From NCBI GenBank assembly GCA_027024125.1, contig JALVSV010000269.1, forward strand, positions 7,904 through 14,480: a stretch of 6,577 bases of DNA, written 5' to 3'. This DNA is from Methylothermaceae bacterium (GTDB lineage: Bacteria; Pseudomonadota; Gammaproteobacteria; Methylococcales; Methylothermaceae). The notes beneath the pieces were generated by a model. It did no database searches and had not been told where the DNA came from. It saw only the letters and a program-made list of their open reading frames with translations. This document shows, one piece after another, positions 1-6,577 of this stretch (its first letter is position 1; each line of letters begins with the position of its first letter). Position numbers and translations under genes: made by a program.

Positions 1-191
1 ATCACCGTATCGAAGCGATGGGACGCAGTCAGTTCATCGATCCCATGAATGACGCCCACCTCACCGCAGATCTCTCTGACCCTGAAATCCGCCTGACGGC
101 TGAAGACGGTCAGGGTATGATTGTGGTCGTGCAATAATTGGCATAAATGCCGGCCGATGAAGCCGGTGCCTCCGGTGATTAGGATGTGCAT
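1..191 (-). CDS. TIGR01777/YfcH-like NAD(P)-dependent epimerase, N-terminal part (cut by window edge)
   Basis: Reading leftward from the ATG at 191-189, the first 63 residues begin MHILITGGTGFIGRHL. This is a textbook Rossmann beta-strand plus glycine-rich loop (GGTGFIG at residues 7-13) of an extended short-chain dehydrogenase/epimerase. The following HTLTVFSR segment is the second strand with the SR ending that often contacts the NADP phosphate. Start and spacing match the TIGR01777 (YfcH/SulA-like) family, whose members are about 300 residues long and whose substrate is mostly unknown. Other extended SDR epimerases are possible because only the cofactor half is visible. A GAGG Shine-Dalgarno lies at 201-198, 6 nt before the ATG. 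The gene is divergent from the DUF4202 gene. The family call is fairly secure; the substrate is unknown. Confidence 0.85.
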   Translation of the reverse strand, partial: MHILITGGTGFIGRHLCQLLHDHNHTLTVFSRQADFRVREICGEVGVIHGIDELTASHRFDTV

Positions 192-221
192 GGCCTGCCT
201 CGTTGGGAGGTGGAAACCTTT

Positions 222-250
222 CTTCTAAGCCAAACAGTGATGGTTGTCAA
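222..250 (-). promoter_or_regulatory. Candidate sigma70 promoter for the epimerase gene
   Basis: On the minus strand, TTGACA (250-245) is a perfect -35 hexamer, followed after 17 nt by TAGAAG (227-222), a 4/6 match to TATAAT. Transcription would begin near 215, giving a leader of about 25 nt that still includes the GAGG ribosome site before the ATG at 191. Position and spacing are seen directly; promoter activity is inference. Confidence 0.45.
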
Positions 251-273
251 TCGAAACTTAATGGTATGAACGA

Positions 274-864
274 ATGGAAACAGGGCGATTCGTGCTGGCG
301 GTCAGCCTGATCGATCAGGCCAATGCCAGTGATCCCGTCTGGGAAACCTGGCAGGATCAGGCCTGGCCCCGTACCTATCTCTATGGCCTGAGAATGACCC
401 GTTGGTTGCTGCGCCTCCATCCGGAGGCGACCGAGATTGCTTTTCTGGCTGCCCGGGCCCAGCATGTCTGCCGTTGGCTGGTGCCGCGAAACAGATATCC
501 CAAGGGACGTCGTGGTTATCTGGAGTGGCGCACTTATTTGTACCGCTTTCATGCTGAGAAGACAGCCCAGCTGATGGTGCAGGCCGGTTACGGCGAACAG
601 GATATCGCCGAGGTCAGACGTATTCTAATGAAACGTGGAATCAGGAGAGATCCCCAGGTGCAGTGGGTGGAAGATGCTGCCTGTCTGGTCTTTTTACATT
701 ATTACTTCGCACCATTTGCTTCAGACAATCCCGACGAAAAAATCATCGATATCGTCCGCAAGACTTGGGCTAAGATGTCAGCTGAAGCTCACCAGGAGGC
801 AATGAAATTGCCGTTGGGAGAGCGAGAAAGGCGATTGGTGCAGTTGGCGCTGTCTTCAGGCTGA
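274..864 (+). CDS. DUF4202 family protein (unknown function)
   Basis: This is a complete 196-residue protein matching DUF4202 (PF13875) over essentially its whole length. Recognisable blocks are the N-terminal LIDQANASDP, LYGLRMTRWL (36-45), AARAQHVCRW (59-68), YLEWRTYLYRFHAE (82-95) and VEDAACLVFLHYYF (132-145), ending in RKTWAKMS (162-169). It has no signal peptide or membrane helix, so it should be cytosolic. Family function is not established. The order H64, then H93-x-E95, then E133-D134 about 40 residues later is reminiscent of the metal ligands of HD-superfamily phosphohydrolases, but this is my inference. The ATG at 274 is the only reasonable start, since an in-frame stop lies at 268-270. 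There is no convincing Shine-Dalgarno, so translation may be weak or nearly leaderless. It is divergent from the epimerase and separated from the nor genes by repeats, so no operon partner is evident. Confidence 0.85.
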   Translation: METGRFVLAVSLIDQANASDPVWETWQDQAWPRTYLYGLRMTRWLLRLHPEATEIAFLAARAQHVCRWLVPRNRYPKGRRGYLEWRTYLYRFHAEKTAQLMVQAGYGEQDIAEVRRILMKRGIRRDPQVQWVEDAACLVFLHYYFAPFASDNPDEKIIDIVRKTWAKMSAEAHQEAMKLPLGERERRLVQLALSSG

Positions 865-874
865 TTTCCTGAAA

Positions 875-1044
875 TACCGTGAAAGTTTAGGGGAGGGGCG
901 CGGGTATTGGTTTTCGAGACGCCGTAAACCCATCCATGGGGGCTCGGAAACGGCCGTCCAGGCCGTTTACGCTCTCAAACCAACACCCGCGCCCCTCGGT
1001 GGTTCTTTCATGCCTCGGGGTGAGAACGGGGTCTTCATGAGTGT
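875..1044. repeat. Tandem palindromic repeat, copy 1
   Basis: This is the first of two directly repeated units of about 170 bp, with shared boundary TACCGTGAAA at 875-884 and 1045-1054. Inside, 893-913 and 977-997 form an outer stem pairing 20 of 21 positions (single A/C mismatch, 906 against 984). Within the loop are CCCA/TGGG (929-932 with 937-940) and an 8-bp hairpin AAACGGCC/GGCCGTTT (948-955 with 961-968) with loop GTCCA. GTAAAC (924-929) can alternatively pair with GTTTAC (965-970). A conserved tail GGTTCTTTCATGC (1001-1013) lies outside the stem. It resembles dispersed structured repeats of proteobacterial intergenic regions, but I cannot name a family. The reverse-strand reading frame across both copies is explained by the repeat and is not called as a gene. 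Confidence 0.85.
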
Positions 1045-1214
1045 TACCGTGAAATCTTGTTGGGAGGAAGCAGGGTATTGGTTTTCGGAACGCTGTATAT
1101 TCGTCCATGGAAGATCGGACGCGGCCGTCCAGGCCGCGTACGCCCTCAAACCACATCTCCTGCTCCCAGCTTGGTTCTTTCATGCATCGGGGTGAAAAAA
1201 GGTTCATGACTGTT
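1045..1214. repeat. Tandem palindromic repeat, copy 2 (diverged)
   Basis: This is the second unit, in the same orientation as copy 1. Identical blocks include GGTATTGGTTTTCG (903-916 and 1074-1087), GGCCGTCCAGGCCG (952-965 and 1123-1136) and GGTTCTTTCATGC (1001-1013 and 1173-1185). The outer stem has a different sequence and is less perfect: TGGGAG (1061-1066) with CTCCCA (1163-1168), CAGG (1071-1074) with CCTG (1159-1162), and GGTTT (1080-1084) with AAACC (1148-1152). The inner hairpin ACGCGGCC/GGCCGCGT (1119-1126 with 1132-1139) keeps the GTCCA loop but differs from copy 1 at two paired positions, both compensated. The structure has therefore been kept while the sequence drifted. Confidence 0.82.
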
Positions 1215-1234
1215 AGGGTGGGCAGTGCAAGTTT

Positions 1235-1274
1235 TTGACCAGGCTCAACATCGTGCTGTTAAAGTTTGGATAAT
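1235..1274 (+). promoter_or_regulatory. Candidate FNR/DNR-type operator and promoter for the nor module
   Basis: TTGA-N6-TCAA at 1235-1248 matches both half-sites of the FNR/NNR/DNR consensus TTGAT-N4-ATCAA except for the inner T and A. Downstream, GATAAT (1269-1274) is a 5/6 match to a -10 element. The operator centre (1241.5) lies about 40 bp upstream of the predicted start near 1281-1283, close to the -41.5 expected for class II activation by Crp/Fnr regulators. The resulting leader would contain the GGAG at 1284-1287 before the ATG at 1299. Nitric oxide reductase genes are commonly controlled by such regulators. The match is visible in sequence; regulation is inference. Confidence 0.5.
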
Positions 1275-1298
1275 CTAAAAAATGGAGAATGTGGGGAT

Positions 1299-1592
1299 AT
1301 GGTCGAACCGGTTGCCTTGGAGCATTTCTTTCTTTTTTTCTTTGCTGCAGCCTTGGTTATTTTTGCGGCTCTCGGATATGCACTGACGTATTCATTCGCC
1401 AGGTTGTACCAAAAAAGATCATTGCTGTACTGGGCAGGATTGGCCTATGGCGTATTGACAGTATCGGTGTTTTGGCTGGCCTATTTGGCCAATCTGCATG
1501 GCTTCTGGAGTATATTGGTGGGGATGTTGCTGGTGGGTTACGGTCTGGCACCCGTACTGATCTGGCATCTGTGTGTTGCAACCCATGATTAG
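1299..1592 (+). CDS. Small three-helix membrane protein upstream of norCB, function unknown
   Basis: This is a 97-residue, very hydrophobic protein with three likely transmembrane segments at about residues 8-30, 43-64 and 69-89. They are joined by a short basic loop (RLYQKR, 35-40) and a very short second turn (NLHG). Positive residues in the first loop suggest a cytoplasmic loop there, placing the N-terminus on the periplasmic side. No heme motif, cysteine pair or enzymatic motif is visible. H9, H67, H90 and H96 are the only histidines. I chose the ATG at 1299, which has GGAG at 1284-1287. A TTG start at 1266 would add 11 hydrophilic residues and overlap the putative -10 element. The gene precedes norC by 137 bp on the same strand and may encode an accessory or assembly factor for NO reductase. 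It is not an obvious NorE or NorF, and no function is assigned. Confidence 0.72.
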   Translation: MVEPVALEHFFLFFFAAALVIFAALGYALTYSFARLYQKRSLLYWAGLAYGVLTVSVFWLAYLANLHGFWSILVGMLLVGYGLAPVLIWHLCVATHD

Positions 1593-1673
1593 GGAACACT
1601 GTTTCAGGCGCTGTATTCCACTGCCCGATGTAATGGCCAGGGTCTATGAAGTCAGCGACCGGGTTCGATAACC

Positions 1674-1709
1674 AACCTTGCATCCGGGGCAAAGGTTTCA
1701 AGGTTTTTT
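1674..1709 (+). terminator. Weak hairpin with T-run in the norC leader (possible attenuator)
   Basis: AACCTTG (1674-1680) is perfectly complementary to CAAGGTT (1699-1705), and the T-run reaches 1709. The same left arm can instead pair, with one bulge, with GCAAAGGTT (1689-1697), so two mutually exclusive hairpins are possible. The stem is short (7 bp) and the loop long (18 nt), so strong termination is doubtful. It sits between the small membrane protein gene and norC and could tune readthrough. Low confidence. Confidence 0.25.
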
Positions 1710-1717
1710 AGATATTT

Positions 1718-1724
1718 AAGGAGG
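1718..1724 (+). promoter_or_regulatory. Strong Shine-Dalgarno of norC
   Basis: AAGGAGG lies 5 nt before the ATG at 1730, is perfectly complementary to the 16S anti-SD core, and fixes the norC start. It is the strongest ribosome binding site in the window. Confidence 0.8.
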
Positions 1725-1729
1725 GGGGG

Positions 1730-2323
1730 ATGGAGCAGATACCGTTTTGGGCTTCCAAGAGTTTCTGGAAAAAGATGGCGATCTGGGTGACCGCAGGTTC
1801 TTTCCTGCTGCTGATCATCCTGACATTCGATACCATGAGCAAAGTGACCGCAGGAACCAAGCGGGTTCCAGATTATAGCGTCATCAATAAACAAATCGAT
1901 TATCGCTATGATGAATCCAAACACCATTCCATGCCGGTGATCGGTGGTGATGCACCTCTGTTTGGCAAGATCCTGAGCGAGCAGGAGGCTGAACAACTGG
2001 TGACGCTGGGTAAGAAGACCATTCAGGCAAAAAACTGCATGAATTGTCATACTCTGCTGGGCAATGGCGCCTATTTTGCTCCGGATCTGACCAAGGCCTG
2101 GCTGGATCCTGCCTGGGGGCCTGAATCCGTACGACCCATGCTGATGAAGATGTTTCTGATGGATCCTGAAGGCAATGCCAGAACCTATGGTAGTGGAAGA
2201 AAAATGCCCAATCTGGGGATCACCGAACAGGAAGCGGAAGGAATCATTGCCTTTTTGAAATGGATGTCTTCAATCAATACCAATGGATTTCCGTACAACT
2301 TCAAAACTGCAGGGGGACAGTGA
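1730..2323 (+). CDS. norC: Nitric oxide reductase subunit C, membrane-anchored cytochrome c (long form)
   Basis: NorC carries electrons from periplasmic donors such as cytochrome c or azurin to NorB. The 197-residue protein has one N-terminal transmembrane anchor (about 15-33) and a periplasmic class I cytochrome c domain. The heme c site is CMNCH (C103, C106, H107), followed by the NorC signature TLLGNGAYFAPDL (108-120). The likely distal heme ligand is M159 in GRKMPNLGIT, and the C-terminal FLKWMSSINTNGFP (175-188) is also typical. Classical NorC proteins are about 146-150 residues; the extra length is mostly a periplasmic segment at about 36-85, between anchor and heme domain, including IGGDAPLFGKIL. 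Related long NorC forms probably exist elsewhere, so I read this as a subfamily trait, not an error. The strong AAGGAGG fixes the start. The stop at 2321-2323 is one base before the norB ATG, implying translational coupling. Confidence 0.95.
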   Translation: MEQIPFWASKSFWKKMAIWVTAGSFLLLIILTFDTMSKVTAGTKRVPDYSVINKQIDYRYDESKHHSMPVIGGDAPLFGKILSEQEAEQLVTLGKKTIQAKNCMNCHTLLGNGAYFAPDLTKAWLDPAWGPESVRPMLMKMFLMDPEGNARTYGSGRKMPNLGITEQEAEGIIAFLKWMSSINTNGFPYNFKTAGGQ

Positions 2324-2324
2324 C

Positions 2325-3776
2325 ATGACCAGACCATTGGACAGTTCGAATCTCAATGACGGTCAGAAACTGGCGGTCAAATATTTCGTCGTCGCAGTGA
2401 TTCTGTTTTTCGCCCAGCTGGTGTTCGGCATGCTTGCGGGGATACAGTTCGTCCATCCCGACTTCCTTTATGGGGTGCTCGACTTCAATGTCAACCGCAT
2501 GGTTCACATCAATGCCATGATCGTGTGGATGTTGTATGGCTTCATTGGTTCGGTGTATTGGTTCCTGGAAGAGGAGAGTGGCAGGGAGATCGCCGGGCTG
2601 AAGCTGGGCAATCTGGGTTTCTGGGTGTTGACTGCGGCGGTGACTGTGGTGGTGGCGGTGTATCTGCTGGTCCAGGTGGGTCCCGGCAACGACTTCACCC
2701 GCTGGTTCATCAATGAGGGGCGCGAATATATCGAAGCACCGCGCTGGGCCGACATCGGCATCGTGGTGGTGATGTTGATCTTCTTCTATAACGTCGCCGT
2801 CACTTTCAGCAGGGGGAAGTGGTCAGGGATCGCCGGGGTGTTGACCCTGGATCTGGTGGCGTTGGCGGGGCTATACCTGGCAGGCATGTTCTATGTCACC
2901 AATATCTCCATCGACCAGTACTGGTGGTGGTGGGTGATCCACCTGTGGGTGGAGGCCACCTGGGAGGTTCTGGTGGGCTGCATCATGGCCTGGACTCTGA
3001 TGCACCTTCTGGGGGTGCGCCGCAAGATCGTCGAGACCTGGTTGTACATCGAGGTGGCCCTGATGTTCGGTTCCGGTATCCTGGGGCTTGGCCATCATTA
3101 TTTCTGGATCGGTTCGCCCGAATACTGGCTCGCCATAGGTGGCTTCTTCTCCGCCCTGGAACCCATTCCCCTGGTGGCGATGGTGGTCCATTCCATCTAT
3201 GATTCCGGCGTGCATAAACTAAGAAACCGTAATCATCCGGCTTTGGCCTGGGTGATCGCCCATGCCTTCGGCAACTTCCTGGGGGCCGGCGTGTGGGGGT
3301 TCATGCACACCCTGCCGCAGATCAATCTCTACACCCACGGGACCCAGTGGACCGCCTCCCACGGCCATCTGGCCTTCTTCGGTGCCTATGCCACCATCAA
3401 CATCGCCTTTTTCTACCTGGCCGTGCAGCGCTGGCGCGGTGATGTCTGGATGGGCGCCAACCTGGTGGGTGGCTGGCGCTGGAAATGGGCCTTGGGTCTT
3501 CTGAGTCTGGGTGTTATAGGAATGACCATGGCGCTGCTGATCGCAGGTTATGAACAGTCCTTCATCGAAAGGGCCATGGGCGGGTCCACCTGGAGCGCCT
3601 ATTTTGCCGGCCAGAATCATCCCTGGTTCGTCGAGTCCATGGTCTGGCGGATGATTTTCGGCTGGGTCACCATTGCCGGATTCGGTCTTCTGGTCTGGGA
3701 TCTGCTGGTCATCGGCAAGCACGAGGTGCGCCCTGCCGAAACCCTGCTGGAGGAACCGGCTCTGGTGCATGGTTGA
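2325..3776 (+). CDS. norB: Nitric oxide reductase subunit B (cNOR catalytic subunit)
   Basis: NorB is the heme-copper oxidase-family subunit that reduces 2 NO to N2O at a heme b3/non-heme iron centre in the inner membrane. From the ATG at 2325 it has 483 residues and about 12 hydrophobic segments. All expected ligands are visible: H61 and H348 for low-spin heme b, H346 for heme b3, and H206, H257, H258 plus E210 for FeB (in IHLWVEATWE and GLGHHYF). E214 and E279 (ALEPIPL), conserved in NORs, are also present. Numbering is within one residue of Pseudomonas NorB. Absence of the extra quinol-oxidising N-terminal domain and the adjacent norC show this is cNOR, not qNOR. AGGGGGA (2311-2317) is the ribosome site, 7 nt upstream. 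A longer reading from 2283 overlaps norC and is not favoured. No norQ or norD follows within the window. Confidence 0.97.
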   Translation: MTRPLDSSNLNDGQKLAVKYFVVAVILFFAQLVFGMLAGIQFVHPDFLYGVLDFNVNRMVHINAMIVWMLYGFIGSVYWFLEEESGREIAGLKLGNLGFWVLTAAVTVVVAVYLLVQVGPGNDFTRWFINEGREYIEAPRWADIGIVVVMLIFFYNVAVTFSRGKWSGIAGVLTLDLVALAGLYLAGMFYVTNISIDQYWWWWVIHLWVEATWEVLVGCIMAWTLMHLLGVRRKIVETWLYIEVALMFGSGILGLGHHYFWIGSPEYWLAIGGFFSALEPIPLVAMVVHSIYDSGVHKLRNRNHPALAWVIAHAFGNFLGAGVWGFMHTLPQINLYTHGTQWTASHGHLAFFGAYATINIAFFYLAVQRWRGDVWMGANLVGGWRWKWALGLLSLGVIGMTMALLIAGYEQSFIERAMGGSTWSAYFAGQNHPWFVESMVWRMIFGWVTIAGFGLLVWDLLVIGKHEVRPAETLLEEPALVHG

Positions 3777-3819
3777 TTGGCCTGGGTTTCCCATTGAAAT
3801 CTGAATGAGTGGGTACAGA

Positions 3820-3859
3820 GATCGCTGAAAATAATCGTATTTTCGGCGATCACTGTTTT
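3820..3859 (+). terminator. Rho-independent-type terminator after norB
   Basis: A 14-bp stem pairs 3820-3833 with 3838-3851 (GATCGCTGAAAATA with TATTTTCGGCGATC, one G.U pair) around the tetraloop ATCG. It is followed by ACTGTTTT, a modest T-run. It lies 44 bp after the norB stop and would end the nor transcript. It also sits just past the 3' end of the opposing remnant gene, but lacks a T-run in that direction. The stem is convincing; the U-tract is weaker than ideal. Confidence 0.6.
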
Positions 3860-3878
3860 CAGCTTGCTGAGAGGCCTT

Positions 3879-4275
3879 TCATCCCAGCCATTGGGAAACC
3901 TCTTTGGCCAGCAGTGCGACGCGCGGCTCCTTGACGAGATCTCCGTATCCACCTGATAGAGTCGACACCCGTCATGCCCCTTTGACCAGCTTTTTCCATC
4001 CGAGCGTTAACGGCTTCCAGCGAACGTTCCAGGCACATTCCCAGCCGATCTCCCCGCTGAATTCCAATGTTTTTCAAATGTGTAGCCAACCGGCCGGCCT
4101 GAAAATCGAGTTCCAGATAAGTAAGCTCCCTTCCTTCGAAGGATACCGCTGGGTGATTGGGAGTGCGTTGGGCCTGATTCGCGAAAATCTCCTGGATACA
4201 GGAAGCTGTGGGTGATATCAACGAGGTTTCGAGCCAGTCTTTTCTGGATGGAGAACGTCGCTCAGTTTTCATCAT
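3879..4275 (-). pseudogene. Collapsed NRPS remnant: adenylation-domain start joined to a probable thioesterase end
   Basis: On the minus strand, the frame from ATG 4275-4273 gives a clear N-terminus of an NRPS adenylation domain: CIQEIFANQAQRTPNHPAVS, then GRELTYLELDFQAGRLATHL and GIQRGDRLGMCLERSLEAV, ending near 4008. Adenylation domains normally continue for over 400 residues with the ALLAILKAGGAYVP block; here the similarity stops abruptly. From about 4005 a different frame reads LGWKKLVKGA, an internal stop (3974-3972), then RVSTLSGGYGDLVKEPRVAL and LAKEVSQWLG, and a stop at 3881-3879. This resembles the C-terminus of an alpha/beta-hydrolase thioesterase, where GGH(x)DL-x-EP carries the catalytic His; here that position is Tyr (GGYGDL). 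The simplest reading is a multi-domain NRPS gene reduced by a large internal deletion, with an additional stop. The adenylation part is confident; the thioesterase assignment is inference. Not expected to be functional. Confidence 0.7.
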
Positions 4276-4302
4276 GTTGAAAATGACCGGGTTTTCTGGC
4301 AA

Positions 4303-6380
<2,078 letters not shown>

Positions 6381-6391
<11 letters not shown>

Positions 6392-6577
6392 CAAGCGGGA
6401 TGATTTTTCCCTGTGGCCGAACATCATCCGCCGCCAAGTGAAGCGTATCAAGCGTGCCGCTGAGGAGGAACACAGTCTGCTGGCCCAGTTGACCTATCTG
6501 GGAACCGCCGGTTTGATGCTGGTCCTGCCAATGGTGGCTGGCGCCTATCTTGGTCGCTGGCTCGACAGCCTGTTGCC
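6381..6577 (+). CDS. atpQ: AtpQ/AtpI-like membrane protein of the N-ATPase cluster, N-terminal part (cut by window edge)
   Basis: From a GTG at 6381, preceded by AAGG at 6373-6376, a frame runs open to the window end for 65 codons. It has a basic, hydrophilic N-terminus (IIRRQVKRIKRAAEEEHSLL, 15-34), then a hydrophobic segment LTYLGTAGLMLVLPMVAGAY (37-56) and GRWLD (58-62). This pattern (hydrophilic head, glycine- and leucine-rich helix, G-x-x-LGRWLD) is characteristic of AtpI/AtpZ-type proteins (PF09527), called AtpQ in N-ATPase clusters. Such proteins are thought to assist c-ring assembly or Mg2+/Ca2+ supply, and a second helix would follow outside the window. Position directly after atpC agrees with the atpDCQRBEFAG order. 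No upstream ATG is available in frame, so the GTG start, overlapping atpC by 11 bp, is preferred. Confidence 0.85.

Noticed and set aside
893..997. Integron attC-like site
   Set aside because: The imperfect palindrome and inner hairpins recall attC, but no convincing GTTRRRY and RYYYAAC core pair is placed at the ends. The units are tandem without cassette genes, and no integrase is seen.
887..1207. Open frame of 106 codons on the minus strand with an internal protein repeat (RKPIP motif twice)
   Set aside because: It lies wholly within the two palindromic repeat copies. The protein repeat is a by-product of the DNA repeat, and there is no ribosome site or family match.
875..1214. CRISPR array
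   Set aside because: There are only two long units of about 170 bp, without short direct repeats alternating with unique spacers, and no cas gene.
1266..1298. TTG start extending the small membrane protein by 11 residues
   Set aside because: It would place the start within the predicted -10 element and lacks a good Shine-Dalgarno. The ATG at 1299 has GGAG upstream and begins just before the first membrane helix.
2283..2324. Upstream start giving a 497-residue NorB
   Set aside because: It would overlap norC by over 40 bp and add residues absent from NorB. The ATG at 2325 with AGGGGGA gives ligand numbering that matches the family.
2819..3202. Alternative-frame ORF inside norB
   Set aside because: It is a shadow of the norB frame caused by high G+C and is Gly/Pro/Arg/His-rich without a motif.
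3904..4215. Plus-strand ORF of 103 codons opposite the NRPS remnant
   Set aside because: It has no ribosome site or recognisable domain. The opposite strand carries clear adenylation-domain similarity.

Overview
The window looks like a chromosomal segment of a proteobacterium, most likely a gammaproteobacterium with a denitrification or NO-detoxification capacity and an ion-translocating auxiliary ATPase. This rests on protein families, Shine-Dalgarno usage and a moderate-to-high G+C coding bias. No rRNA or other phylogenetic marker is present, so the lineage is inference; a halotolerant sulfur oxidiser or methanotroph would fit.

Layout. (1) Positions 1-191, minus strand: the N-terminus of a TIGR01777/YfcH-like NAD(P)-dependent epimerase, running off the left edge. 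(2) 274-864, plus: a complete DUF4202 protein, divergent from the epimerase. (3) 875-1214: two tandem copies of a roughly 170-bp palindromic element with compensatory base changes in its stems, and no gene. (4) 1235-3776, plus: a nitric oxide reductase module. It consists of a candidate FNR/DNR-type operator, a small three-helix membrane protein of unknown function (1299-1592), norC (1730-2323, long form) and norB (2325-3776, all catalytic ligands present), closed by a strong hairpin at 3820-3851. (5) 3879-4275, minus: a gene remnant in which the start of an NRPS adenylation domain is joined, out of frame, to what looks like the end of a thioesterase domain. (6) 4303-4628: AT-rich, no gene seen. 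(7) 4629 to the right edge, plus: the start of an alternate F-type ATPase (N-ATPase) operon, atpD-atpC-atpQ, with overlapping genes; atpQ is cut by the window end.

How the genes work together. NorC passes electrons from periplasmic donors to NorB, which reduces NO to N2O in the inner membrane. The upstream small membrane protein shares the interval behind the putative operator and may be an accessory factor. The atpDCQ genes are the beginning of the atpDCQRBEFAG cluster typical of N-ATPases, thought to be laterally transferred and often Na+-pumping. The ion-binding c subunit is outside the window, so Na+ versus H+ cannot be judged here. The nor and atp modules are separated by a terminator, a pseudogene and AT-rich DNA, and appear to be independent transcription units.

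The least explained items are the tandem structured repeat, the small membrane protein before norC, and the collapsed NRPS remnant. I did not find convincing evidence of a wholly new system.
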